NCBI GenBank assembly: GCA_021783595.1
Contig: JAJXTS010000006.1
Span: 1-40,037 of the forward strand
Source: Chloroflexota bacterium
GTDB lineage: Bacteria; Chloroflexota; Limnocylindria; Limnocylindrales; CSP1-4
Reading direction: 5' to 3'
DNA: 40,037 nucleotides
How positions within the stretch are numbered: the stretch's first letter is position 1; every line of letters starts with the position of its first letter. Position numbers and translations under genes: made by a program. The notes below the pieces were generated by a model. That model had not been told where the DNA came from, did not search any database, and saw only the letters and a list, made by a program, of their open reading frames with translations. This document shows, piece by piece, positions 8,051 through 16,375 of the stretch.

Positions 8051-8757
8051 GGGGCGCCCGGGCCGGGCTTCCCGCCCGCGGCCCCGCCGGTCCACCGGTA
8101 CCGGTGCTCGGGCCGGCCCTGCGAGCCGTAGCGCATCGCGAGCCCCACGAGGCCCCGGCGCACCAGGTGGTCGAGGTACCGGCGCCCCGTCACGCGGCTC
8201 ACGCCGGTCAGCTCGGCCACCTCGGCGGCGGAGAGGTCGCGATCCGCGTCGTGGATCGAGGCGGCGACGAGCTCCAGCGTCGCCTTCGACATCCCCTTGG
8301 GGAGGTCCTCGGCGGAGTCGGCCCGCAGCAGGCCGAGGATCTGGTCCACGGAGCCCTGGTCGAGGGCCTCCGGCTCGGCCAGGCGCTGGCGGGCCGCGGC
8401 GTACCGCTCGAGCCGCTCGCGGAACAGGCTGAACGGGAACGGCTTGACCACGTAGTGCACCACGCCCCACTGGAGCGCGGCCCGGAGGGTCTCGACGTCC
8501 CGGGCCGCCGTGACGGCGATGACGTCCATGGGCGCCATGCCCGGCCCGCGGAGCGCGCGCAGCACCTCGAGCCCCGGACGATCGGGGAGGTACATGTCGA
8601 GCAGCACGAGATCGGGGGCCAGCGCGCGCGCCTGCCGCACCGCGTCGGCGGCGGTGTGGGCGATCCCGACCACCTCGAAGCCCGGCACCCGGGCGACGAA
8701 CGCCTCGTGCACCTCGGCGACGCGGAAGTCGTCCTCGACGACGAGCGTCCGGATCAT
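8047..8757 (-). CDS. CitB/DcuR-type response regulator
   Basis: 236 residues. The receiver domain (1-120) has VVEDD acidic pocket residues, VLLDMYLPD with the phospho-acceptor Asp near residue 54, and a VVKPFP lysine. The C-terminal region (about 170-225) has a winged-helix-like segment (SAAEVAELTGVSRVTGRRYLDHL) typical of the CitB family, which responds to C4-dicarboxylates or citrate. The ATG overlaps the kinase stop codon (ATGA), so the two are translationally coupled. Likely targets are the neighbouring ABC importer genes or the aconitase/dehydrogenase genes; this is inference from position. Confidence 0.9.
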   Translation of the reverse strand: MIRTLVVEDDFRVAEVHEAFVARVPGFEVVGIAHTAADAVRQARALAPDLVLLDMYLPDRPGLEVLRALRGPGMAPMDVIAVTAARDVETLRAALQWGVVHYVVKPFPFSLFRERLERYAAARQRLAEPEALDQGSVDQILGLLRADSAEDLPKGMSKATLELVAASIHDADRDLSAAEVAELTGVSRVTGRRYLDHLVRRGLVGLAMRYGSQGRPEHRYRWTGGAAGGKPGPGAP

Positions 8758-10331
8758 GCGGCGGTCGCCGTTCGGAAGGGCAGCAGCACGCGGAACTCCG
8801 TGTAGGGATCCGTGGACACGCACTGCCAGCCGCCGCGACGGGCGATCAGCTGGCGCACCAGGGCGAGACCCAGACCGTGGTGGGCGGTGTCGCGCTTGGT
8901 GGTGTAGCCCTCGCGCCAGATGTCGGCGAGGTGCTCGTCGCTGATGCCCGGCCCCGAATCGCGCACCCGGATCTCCACGCCCACCTCCGTCGCCCCGACC
9001 CCGAGCTCGACCCACGCTCCGGGCGTGCCCGCCGCCGCGTCCACCGCGTTGTCCACCAGGTTGCCGACCACCGTGACCAGGTCCCGCTCGTCGGCCGCCC
9101 CGGGCGCGAGCTCCGCGTCCCCCGCGAGCCGGAACTCCACGCCGCGCTCCACCGCCACCGACGCCTTGGCCAGCAGAAGGGCGGCCAGGGTGGGCTCGCT
9201 GATGCGCTCCCTCACGCGGTCCACGAGCTCCTGGTGGACGTGGGTCGCGCTGGCGATGAGGCCGACGGCGTCGTCGACCCGGCCGAGCTCGATCAGGCCG
9301 CTCACGGCGTGGAGCTTGTTGAAGAACTCGTGGGCCTGGGTGCGCAGGGCGTGGGCCATGCTTCGCTCCGTGTCGAGCTCGCGGATGACGCGCTCCAGCT
9401 CCGTGCGGTCGCGCAGGGTGGAGACGGCCGCGACCTGCTCGCCCCGGACCACGGTCGTCGCTCGGTTGACCACGAGCACGCGGTCGCCCGCGACCACGAA
9501 CTCGTCCTTGCCGGGGCGCTCGCCGGAGAGCACGTCGAGGACGGCGCTGGCGGGCATGACCTCGGCCAGGCGCTTGCCAAGGTGCGGGGCGTCCAGGCCC
9601 AGGAGCCAGACCGCCTCGTCGTTCATGAGCGTGATCCGGTTGTCGGCGTCGGTGACCACCACGCCCTCGCGGATGCTGTGCAGGACCGCCTCGCGCTGCT
9701 CCAGCAGCAGGCCGATCTCCCGCGGGCCGAGCCCGGACGTCTGGCGCCGGACGCGCCGCGCCATGAGCAGCGAGCCGATCGTCCCGAAGGTCAGGGCGAG
9801 CAGGGTGCTGAGCAGCAGGATCGGCGTGGACTGGGCGATGGACGCGTTGACGGCATCCTCGAGGAAGCCCACCGAAACGAGCCCGATCACCTTCCCGGAG
9901 CCGTCGCGGATTGGGACCTTGGCTCGCACGGACGTGCCGAGCGTGCCCGTCTGGACGCCCACGTAGTTCTCGCCCGACAGCGCCTGCGACGGGTCCGTGG
10001 ACACGCGCTGGCCGATCAGCTGCGGGTTCGGGTGCGAGTACCGGATGCCGTCCTTGTTGGCGACCACCACGAAGGATGCGCCGGTGCTCTTGCGGATCGC
10101 CTCCGCGATGGGCTGGATGGTGGCGGCTGGGTCTGGCTGGCCGAAGGCCTCGAACACGTCGGGCATCTCCGCGACGGCCTGGCCGATGGACAGGGACCGC
10201 TGCTCGAACTCGGACACGGCGCGCCAGCTGATGATCGCGAACGAGATCGCGGCGCCCACCACGACGGCCAGCGTGACGAGCACGACCTGGACAAGGAGGA
10301 CCTGGTTGGCGAGCGACCGCAGCTTGCCCAT
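8754..10331 (-). CDS. CitA/DcuS-type sensor histidine kinase
   Basis: 525 residues when started at the ATG at 10331, chosen because it directly precedes the first membrane helix (SLANQVLLVQVVLVTLAVVV) and leaves room for divergent promoters; the track start at 10454 would run almost into the ABC gene. Domains in order: TM1, an extracytoplasmic sensor domain (about 35-160) of the CitA/DcuS type ending in GLVSVGFLEDAV, TM2, a PAS domain, a phospho-acceptor HEFFNKLHA box typical of the CitA family, and a HATPase_c domain with NLVDNAVDA, DSGPGIS and HGLGLALV. It should sense an external carboxylate and phosphorylate the downstream regulator. Confidence 0.92.
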   Translation of the reverse strand: MGKLRSLANQVLLVQVVLVTLAVVVGAAISFAIISWRAVSEFEQRSLSIGQAVAEMPDVFEAFGQPDPAATIQPIAEAIRKSTGASFVVVANKDGIRYSHPNPQLIGQRVSTDPSQALSGENYVGVQTGTLGTSVRAKVPIRDGSGKVIGLVSVGFLEDAVNASIAQSTPILLLSTLLALTFGTIGSLLMARRVRRQTSGLGPREIGLLLEQREAVLHSIREGVVVTDADNRITLMNDEAVWLLGLDAPHLGKRLAEVMPASAVLDVLSGERPGKDEFVVAGDRVLVVNRATTVVRGEQVAAVSTLRDRTELERVIRELDTERSMAHALRTQAHEFFNKLHAVSGLIELGRVDDAVGLIASATHVHQELVDRVRERISEPTLAALLLAKASVAVERGVEFRLAGDAELAPGAADERDLVTVVGNLVDNAVDAAAGTPGAWVELGVGATEVGVEIRVRDSGPGISDEHLADIWREGYTTKRDTAHHGLGLALVRQLIARRGGWQCVSTDPYTEFRVLLPFRTATAA

Positions 10332-10458
10332 CCGCCACAACTTATCACCGCGCCGTTGGGCCGCCGCGACCACAAAGACGAATACCTCCCAATCGACCGC
10401 AAGCGTGACAGGGCCCGTCGTGGCGGGTTCCATACGGTCCCGAGGAGGGTCCAAGAGC

Positions 10459-11295
10459 GTGCAGCAACCGGGCAGTCAGGCACTGTCAACCGACGCGGCC
10501 ATCGTTCTGCGCAACGTCAGCAAGCGGTTCGTCAGTCCGGAGGGCAAGGCCTTCACGGCCCTCGAGGGCGTCGACCTGACGGTCGCCCCGGGCGAGTTCT
10601 GCGCCGTGGTGGGCCCCACGGGATGCGGCAAGTCCACCACCCTGGCGCTGATCAGCGGGCTCGAGCCGCCGAGCCGCGGCGAGGTCAGCGTGCTGGGCCG
10701 GCAGGTCAAGGGCGTCCAGCACTCGGTCGGGTACATGTTCCAGCGCGACGCCGTCTTCCCCTGGAAGACCGTGCTCGACAACGTGGCGGCCGGCCCGCGC
10801 TTCCGCGGCATGGGCGGCGGCGAGGCCACCAAGCGGGCTCGCGATTGGATCGCCCGCGTGGGGCTGTCGGGTTTCGAGCACCACTACCCGCACCAGCTCT
10901 CGGGCGGGATGCGGAAGCGGGTCGCCCTCGCGCAGACGCTGATCACCGAGCCCCGGATCCTGCTCATGGACGAGCCGTTCAGCGCCCTCGACGTGCAGAC
11001 GAGGGCCCTCATGGAGAACGAGCTGCTCGACCTCTGGGCGGCCACGGGGGCGTCGGTGGTGTTCGTGACGCACGACCTCGAGGAGGCCGTCGCGCTGTCC
11101 GACCGCGTGGTGGTCATCACCGCGGGGCCGGGCACGGTCAAGGCCATCTACCCGGTCAACCTGCCGAGGCCGAGGAACATCCAGGAGATCCGGTTCGAGC
11201 CGGAGTTCATGCGCATCTACGAGGAGATCTGGAGCGGCCTGAGAGATGAGGTCCTCGTGAGCTACGAGCGCGCCAAGCACCTGCTCGCGTCGTGA
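10459..11295 (+). CDS. NitT/TauT-family ABC transporter ATP-binding protein
   Basis: 278 residues from a GTG at 10459, preceded by AGGAGGG 8 nt upstream; upstream in-frame codons are in the intergenic or opposite-strand region. The sequence shows a Walker A GPTGCGKSTT, Q-loop (MFQRDAVFPWKTV), signature LSGGMRKR, Walker B ILLMDEPFSALD and the H-loop THDLEEAV. These are standard for SsuB/TauB/NrtD-type importers of sulfonates, nitrate or pyrimidine/aromatic compounds. It forms an operon with the permease (4-nt gap) and the binding lipoprotein, and is divergent from the CitA/CitB system. Confidence 0.93.
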   Translation: MQQPGSQALSTDAAIVLRNVSKRFVSPEGKAFTALEGVDLTVAPGEFCAVVGPTGCGKSTTLALISGLEPPSRGEVSVLGRQVKGVQHSVGYMFQRDAVFPWKTVLDNVAAGPRFRGMGGGEATKRARDWIARVGLSGFEHHYPHQLSGGMRKRVALAQTLITEPRILLMDEPFSALDVQTRALMENELLDLWAATGASVVFVTHDLEEAVALSDRVVVITAGPGTVKAIYPVNLPRPRNIQEIRFEPEFMRIYEEIWSGLRDEVLVSYERAKHLLAS

Positions 11296-11299
11296 TGCC

Positions 11300-12190
11300 A
11301 TGACCGCCACCGTCAACTCCCAGTCCGTCGAGCTCGCCGGCGACCTCGACCTCGTCCGGGCACGGGCACGGGCGCGCCGCCGATGGATGGTCCTCTTCCT
11401 CCGGATCGCCGTGGCCGTCGGCCTGGTGAGCACGTGGGAGCTGGGCACGCGCATCGGCTGTTACGGCAGCGACACCGCCACCTGCCTCATCGACAGGTTC
11501 TACTACGGCCAGCCGACCGGCATCGCCGCCCAGCTGGCGACCTGGGTCCGGGACGGGACCTCGTCCGGGCCGCTGTACGCGCAGATCTACGTGACGCTCC
11601 TCGAGACGGTGCTCGGGTTCCTGATCGGGAGCGCCCTGGGCATCGTGTTCGGCGTCCTGCTCGGCCGCGTCCCGCTGCTGGCCGATGTCGCCGGCCCGTA
11701 CATCAAGGCCCTCAACGCGATGCCCCGCGTCGTGCTGGGGTCGATCTTCATCATCATCCTGGGCTTCGAGATCTGGTCCAAGGTCGCCCTCGCGGTCGTG
11801 CTGGTGTTCTTCGTCGTGTTCTTCAACGCCTTCCAGGGCGTCCGCGAGGTTGACCGCGACCTCGTCTCCAACGCCCGGATCCTGGGCGCCAACCCCCGCC
11901 AGGAGTTCGGCCACGTGCTCCTGCCGTCCGCGCTCTCGTGGATCATCGCGAGCCTCCACACGAGCCTCGGCTTCGCGCTCGTCGGCGCCATCGTGGGCGA
12001 GTACCTCGGTGCGCGGCAGGGGGTCGGCCTGATGATCGCCACCGCCCAAGGCACGTTCAACGCCAACGGCGTCTACGCGGCGATGCTCATCCTCGCCGTG
12101 CTCGCGATCCTCGCCGAGGCGTTAGTAACGCGGTTGGAGAACCGCCTCATCCGATGGCGCCCCAACACCGTCACGGACGTGACGTTCTAG
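11300..12190 (+). CDS. NitT/TauT-family ABC transporter permease
   Basis: 296 residues with an N-terminal membrane segment near 30-50, a Cys-containing loop (about 55-70) and a BPD_transp_1 domain of about five helices. The EAA-type motif is visible around NPRQEFGHVLLPSALSWIIASL. It supplies the membrane channel for the adjacent ATPase. It starts 4 nt after the ATPase stop. Confidence 0.92.
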   Translation: MTATVNSQSVELAGDLDLVRARARARRRWMVLFLRIAVAVGLVSTWELGTRIGCYGSDTATCLIDRFYYGQPTGIAAQLATWVRDGTSSGPLYAQIYVTLLETVLGFLIGSALGIVFGVLLGRVPLLADVAGPYIKALNAMPRVVLGSIFIIILGFEIWSKVALAVVLVFFVVFFNAFQGVREVDRDLVSNARILGANPRQEFGHVLLPSALSWIIASLHTSLGFALVGAIVGEYLGARQGVGLMIATAQGTFNANGVYAAMLILAVLAILAEALVTRLENRLIRWRPNTVTDVTF

Positions 12191-12231
12191 TCCGGGCAGC
12201 AAGGGTCCAGGGAAAGCAGGAGGAGGAACCA

Positions 12232-13302
12232 ATGCGTCATCGCGTCGCGGCCGTGGTAGCCGCGCTCGGCCTGGTCGCCGCCGCGTGCGGCGGCTCGTCA
12301 TCGGTCACCCCCAGCGCCGCACCGGCCACGCAGGCCGCCGGCCAAGCCGCGAGCTCGGCGCCCAGCCAGGCCGGGCCCGCCGCCGCCGTCACCATCATGG
12401 TCGGCGGGATGTCCAAGCAGATCTACCTGGTCAACAAGCTGACCGAGGCGCTCGGGTACTTCAAGGACCAGGGCGTCGACGTCACCTTGGTGGACGAGCC
12501 GAGCGGGACCGACACCGAGACCGAGGTGGTCTCCGGCCACGCCAACATGGGCTCCGGATCGTACGACCACACCATCGACCTCCAGGCGCAGGGCAAGATC
12601 ATCACCACGGTCCTCAACATGACCTGGACGCCGGGCGAGTTCGTGATGGTGTCCACGGCCAAGGCGGGGACGATCACCAGCCCCAAGGACTTCAAGGGCG
12701 CCAGCATCGGCGTCACATCGCTCGGCTCCGGGACCCACACCCTGATGCGGGCGATGGTGGTCGAGGCCGGCCTCAAGGTCGATGACGCCAACTACGTCAA
12801 GGCAGGCGCCGGCGACACGTTCATCGCGGCCATGAAGCAGGGCCAGATCGACGTCGGCATCACGACGCAGCCCACCGTCCTCCAGATCGAGAAGCAGGGC
12901 GTCGGCAAGCTGCTGGTGGACCTGTCCAAGCCCGACACGACGCAGGCGGCCCTGGGCGGACCGTACCCGTTCATCTCGCTCTGGGCGCGCGCCGACTGGA
13001 TCGCGGCCAACAAGGCCACCGTGCAGAAGGTCGTCAACGCCTACGCCAAGACCCTCAAGTGGATCCAGGCCCACACGGCGTCCGACATCGCCGGCCAGCT
13101 GCCGCCCGACTACTACGCCGGCGACCAGGCCGGGTACGTCCAGGCGCTCACCGACAGCATCAAGATGTTCAACCCGGACGGGAAGCTGACCCAGGCGCAG
13201 CTCGACTCCGTGTTCAAGATCAACAAGCTGTTCAAGACGGGCCTCGACAGCATCGACCTGTCGAAGACGTACGACCCCGAGTTCCTCAACAACGCCCAGT
13301 AG
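12232..13302 (+). CDS. NMT1/SsuA-type ABC substrate-binding lipoprotein
   Basis: 356 residues. The signal peptide ends in the lipobox AAAC (Cys about residue 20) followed by an Ala/Ser/Pro linker. The mature part is a type II periplasmic-binding fold typical of NitT/TauT systems (EALGYFKDQGVDVTLVDEPSG, FKGASIGVTSLGSGTHTL, MKQGQIDVGITTQPT). The ligand is not evident. AGGAGGAACC before the ATG is an excellent ribosome-binding site, suggesting higher expression than the transporter core. A strong hairpin follows the gene. Confidence 0.9.
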   Translation: MRHRVAAVVAALGLVAAACGGSSSVTPSAAPATQAAGQAASSAPSQAGPAAAVTIMVGGMSKQIYLVNKLTEALGYFKDQGVDVTLVDEPSGTDTETEVVSGHANMGSGSYDHTIDLQAQGKIITTVLNMTWTPGEFVMVSTAKAGTITSPKDFKGASIGVTSLGSGTHTLMRAMVVEAGLKVDDANYVKAGAGDTFIAAMKQGQIDVGITTQPTVLQIEKQGVGKLLVDLSKPDTTQAALGGPYPFISLWARADWIAANKATVQKVVNAYAKTLKWIQAHTASDIAGQLPPDYYAGDQAGYVQALTDSIKMFNPDGKLTQAQLDSVFKINKLFKTGLDSIDLSKTYDPEFLNNAQ

Positions 13303-13316
13303 CCAGCCACCACGCC

Positions 13317-13351
13317 GAGGCCGGGCGACAGCTCCCCCGTCGCCCGGCCTC
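13317..13351 (+). terminator. Terminator-like hairpin after the binding-protein gene
   Basis: Perfect 13-bp inverted repeat (GAGGCCGGGCGAC / GTCGCCCGGCCTC) with a 9-nt loop, 14 nt after the stop codon. There is no U-run. It separates the NitT/TauT operon from the LivJ-like gene and may act as a partial terminator or mRNA stabiliser. Confidence 0.6.
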
Positions 13352-13369
13352 ACGTCTGCCGAGGGTGCC

Positions 13370-14611
13370 ATGAAGGCCTTGTCGCGTCCGATCCTCGTCG
13401 CCACCGTCGCGGCACTGGTGTCCGCGTGCGGGGCAGGCACGGCCTCGCCGGCCGCCTCGCCAGCCGCGACGGCCCCGTCGCCGGCCGTGGCGGGCGCCTC
13501 GGCCTCGCCCTCGATCACCATCGGGCTCCTGGTGCCCTTCACCGAGTCCGCGATCAACAGCGACCGCGGCGTCGCCCAGCGGCGCGCCGCGGAGCTCTAC
13601 GTCGCGCAGCACGGCGGCACCGTCGGCGGGCAGACGGCCGGGTTCGCCTACGAGGACGAGTCGATCAACGGCCAGCTCGACGTCACCAAGGCCCAAGAGC
13701 TCGTCCAGCAGCACGCCGTCGCGGTGCTCGGGCTCCTCGGCGACGACGGTGCGACGGCCGTGCGCGCCTACGCGGACAGCACCAAGGTGCCGCTGCTCAT
13801 CACCGGCGCCAGCGGCGATTCCATCACCCGCGCGGCGGCGAGCCCGTACGTGTTCCGCGCGTCCTACAGCAACTGGCAGCTGTCCGAGCCGCTGGGCGAG
13901 TGGGCAGCCCGCAAGGGGGCCGCCAAGGTCTACCTCGTCCACGCCCCCGACACGTTCGGGACGGAGTCCGCGGCCGCCTTCGCCGCGGGTCTGGGCAAGG
14001 CCGGCGGCACCGCGACGGCGAACGTGGCGGCCCAGCCGGGTGCCGACTGGGCGAAGGTCGTCGCGGCCGTCAAGGCGCAGCCCGCCAAGGCCGTGTTCGC
14101 GGCCTTCGAGGGCGCCGACGCCGTCTCGTTCCTCACCGCGTGGGCCGAGGCCGGGATGAGCGCCGCCGGGTACTCGCTCTACGGCCCCGGCACGCTGACC
14201 GACACGACCGTGCTGGCCAGCGTCAAGGACGCGGCCGCCGGCGTCACCACCTCGATGTTCTGGGCCGACTCGGCCGGCGGCGCCGACCTCCGGGCCCTCA
14301 TGGCCGCCTTCCCCAAGGCCTACCTTGACGATGCCGGCAACCCCGCGCCCGTGACCGCGGACGTGGTCGCGATGTGGGACGCCATGACCGCCCTCGGCCA
14401 GGCGGTGCAGGCGGCCGGGACCGGGTCCGACGCGCTCGCCAAGGCGGTCGCGGCCGAGACAGTGGCGGGAGTCCGCGGGTCGTTCGCGTTCGACCCCGCC
14501 ACCCACAACGTGGTCCAGGACATCTACATCCGCAAGGTCGTTCTGAGCGCGGGCGCCGCGTCGAACGCCATCGTGGACACCGTGCCGCAGGTGGCCGACC
14601 CGGGCCACTGA
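13370..14611 (+). CDS. LivJ-type (branched-chain amino acid/amide family) ABC substrate-binding lipoprotein
   Basis: 413 residues: signal peptide with lipobox VSAC (Cys about residue 20), linker, then a Peripla_BP_6-type binding domain (IGLLVPFTESAINSDRGV; YEDESINGQLDVTKAQELV; LLITGASGDSITRAAASPYVFR). Family members bind branched-chain amino acids, amides or small aromatic acids. No LivHMGF membrane components are adjacent, so it is an orphan binding protein that would need a transporter elsewhere or act in sensing. Its substrate probably fits the carboxylate theme, by position only. Confidence 0.88.
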   Translation: MKALSRPILVATVAALVSACGAGTASPAASPAATAPSPAVAGASASPSITIGLLVPFTESAINSDRGVAQRRAAELYVAQHGGTVGGQTAGFAYEDESINGQLDVTKAQELVQQHAVAVLGLLGDDGATAVRAYADSTKVPLLITGASGDSITRAAASPYVFRASYSNWQLSEPLGEWAARKGAAKVYLVHAPDTFGTESAAAFAAGLGKAGGTATANVAAQPGADWAKVVAAVKAQPAKAVFAAFEGADAVSFLTAWAEAGMSAAGYSLYGPGTLTDTTVLASVKDAAAGVTTSMFWADSAGGADLRALMAAFPKAYLDDAGNPAPVTADVVAMWDAMTALGQAVQAAGTGSDALAKAVAAETVAGVRGSFAFDPATHNVVQDIYIRKVVLSAGAASNAIVDTVPQVADPGH

Positions 14612-14620
14612 CGGGCCGAG

Positions 14621-14648
14621 CGGGCGGGGGCGCGCACGTGGCCGCCCG
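14621..14648. terminator. Bidirectional terminator-like hairpin between convergent genes
   Basis: CGGGCGG (14621-14627) pairs with CCGCCCG (14642-14648) in the 52-bp gap between the convergent LivJ-like and RraA-like genes. No strong T-run. Confidence 0.4.
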
Positions 14649-14663
14649 TCGCGCTGCGGCCGA

Positions 14664-15128
14664 TCAGCGCGTGACGACCACCCCGTCCTCGTCGGACCAC
14701 AGCTCGGCTCCGGGCCGGAAGGTCGCGCCGCCGAACGAGACGGTCACGTCGGCCTCGCCGATCCCGGCCTTGCCGCTCCGGCGGGGCTGGGAGCCGAGCG
14801 CCTTGACGCCGACGTCGATCCCCGCCAACGTCGCCGCGTCCCGGACGGCGCCGTTGATCACCACGCCCTCCCAGCCGTTGCGGGCCGCCAGGCCGGCCAT
14901 GACGTCCCCGAACAGGGCGGTCCGCAGCGAGCCGCCCCCGTCAACCACCAACACCCGGCCCGCGCCGGGCTCCTCCAGCACGCGCCGGACGAGGACGTTG
15001 TCGTCGGCGCACCGCACGGTGCGGACGCGCCCGGCGAACGCTCGCCTGGCGCCGAACTGCCGGAACTGGAGCTCGCAGGAGTCGAGCTCGCCACCTCGCT
15101 CGTCCATCCGATCGGCGGTTGTCGTCAT
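14664..15128 (-). CDS. RraA-like 4-hydroxy-4-methyl-2-oxoglutarate aldolase family protein
   Basis: 154 residues from the ATG at 15128, preceded by a clear AGAGGAGGA site; the longer track ORF adds a non-family N-terminus. The body shows VVDGGGSLRTALFGDVMAGL, GVVINGAVRD and GVKALGSQPRRSGK, matching the RraA/HMG-aldolase fold with the conserved Gly-rich loop and the Arg-Asp pair used for substrate and divalent-metal binding. Members either inhibit RNase E (RraA) or cleave HMG/CHA in protocatechuate/gallate catabolism. In this carboxylate-catabolic setting the aldolase role is more likely; this is inference. Confidence 0.85.
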   Translation of the reverse strand: MTTTADRMDERGGELDSCELQFRQFGARRAFAGRVRTVRCADDNVLVRRVLEEPGAGRVLVVDGGGSLRTALFGDVMAGLAARNGWEGVVINGAVRDAATLAGIDVGVKALGSQPRRSGKAGIGEADVTVSFGGATFRPGAELWSDEDGVVVTR

Positions 15129-15229
15129 GCCCCGTCCTCCTCTCGCGCCGCCCCGAGACCGGTCACGCGCCGTTCCGGCGACGGTCGCCCGTCCTGTTGC
15201 CCCCACGCCGCGCCGAGGATCCGCCACCC

Positions 15230-16342
15230 ATGACTGAGCAGTCCCCCGACCCGCGCTACGTCCTCGGCCTGCTGGCCGGGGACGGCATCGGCCCCGAGAT
15301 CGTCCCCGTCGCGGCCGCCGTGGCCGGGGCGGCGATGGCGGCCGTCGGCCGGCCCCTCGCCTGGGTGCCGCTGCCGATGGGCCGCGCGGCCATCGAGACG
15401 CACGGCTCCCCCCTGCCCGAATCCACGCTGGAGCAGCTCGCCGAGACCGACGGCTGGCTGATGGGTCCGCACGACAGCGCGAGCTACCCCGCGCCGCACG
15501 GCGCCGCCCTCAACCCGAGCGGCACCGTCCGCAAGCGGTTCGCCCTGTACGCGAACGTCCGGCCGGCGCGGACGTACCCGGGGCTCCCGGCCGTCGCGCG
15601 CGACGCGGACCTGGTCATCGTGCGGGAGAACAGCCAGGGCCTCTACGGCGACCGCAACATGCACGCGGGCTCCGGCGAGTGCATGCCCACGCCCGACGTC
15701 GCGCTGGTCACGGGCGTGGTCAGCCGCGACGCCACGGCGAGGATCGCGCACGCGGCCTGCGAGCTCGCGATGCGGCGGCGGCGCCACCTGACCATCGTCC
15801 ACAAGGCCAACGTGCTCCGGCTCACGACCGGGCTGTTCCGGGACGTCTGCCGCGAGGTCGCGGCGGGCTACCCGGGCCTCGCCGTGGACGACCAGCACGT
15901 GGACGCCATGACGGTTCACCTGGTTCGCCACGCCTCCTCGTTCGACGTGGTGGTCACCGAGAACATGATGGGCGACATCCTGTCGGGCCTGGCCGCCGAG
16001 CTGTGCGGGTCGCTGGGCATCGCGCCGTCGCTCAACGCCGGGGCCGCGACGGCCATGGCGCAGGCCGCCCACGGCTCGGCGCCCGACATCGCCGGCCGCG
16101 GGATCGCGAACCCGGCGGCCATGATCCTGTCGGCCGCCATGCTGCTGGACTGGCTCGGCCGCCGGGATGGCGACGCCGCCACGGTCCTCGCGGGCCGTCG
16201 GGTCGAGGCGGCGGTGGCGGCGGCCATCGGGGACGGGGTCCGCACGCCCGACCTCGGCGGCACCGCGTCCACGGCGGGCTTCGGCGAGGCCGTCATCGCC
16301 CGGCTGGCCGCCGGCGACGGGCCGCCCGCGCTCACGGCCTGA
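15230..16342 (+). CDS. Isocitrate/isopropylmalate dehydrogenase family enzyme
   Basis: 370 residues from the ATG at 15230. GDGIGPEIV opens the dehydrogenase domain; RENSQGLYGD lies in the substrate-specificity loop, where an ENS/ENxxGLY form is typical of NAD-dependent isocitrate, homoisocitrate or malate/tartrate dehydrogenases rather than leucine-pathway IPMDH. HKANVLRLT carries the catalytic Lys, and VVTENMMGDILSGLAAEL the metal-binding aspartates. It should decarboxylate a 2-hydroxyacid such as isocitrate with NAD(P)+. It is convergent with aconitase (34-bp gap), so citrate to isocitrate to 2-oxoglutarate is the simplest pathway reading. Confidence 0.85.
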   Translation: MTEQSPDPRYVLGLLAGDGIGPEIVPVAAAVAGAAMAAVGRPLAWVPLPMGRAAIETHGSPLPESTLEQLAETDGWLMGPHDSASYPAPHGAALNPSGTVRKRFALYANVRPARTYPGLPAVARDADLVIVRENSQGLYGDRNMHAGSGECMPTPDVALVTGVVSRDATARIAHAACELAMRRRRHLTIVHKANVLRLTTGLFRDVCREVAAGYPGLAVDDQHVDAMTVHLVRHASSFDVVVTENMMGDILSGLAAELCGSLGIAPSLNAGAATAMAQAAHGSAPDIAGRGIANPAAMILSAAMLLDWLGRRDGDAATVLAGRRVEAAVAAAIGDGVRTPDLGGTASTAGFGEAVIARLAAGDGPPALTA

Positions 16343-16375
16343 CGCCGGCGCGGCCCGGCGCGGACGTGGCGTGGC

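Noticed and set aside
10332-10454. N-terminal 41-residue extension of the histidine kinase
   Set aside because: It would leave almost no intergenic space before the divergent ABC operon, and contains no expected family sequence before TM1.
8877-10458. Plus-strand frame within the 790-aa ORF, antisense to the histidine kinase
   Set aside because: No recognisable motifs, whereas the minus strand has a complete CitA-type kinase with all boxes.
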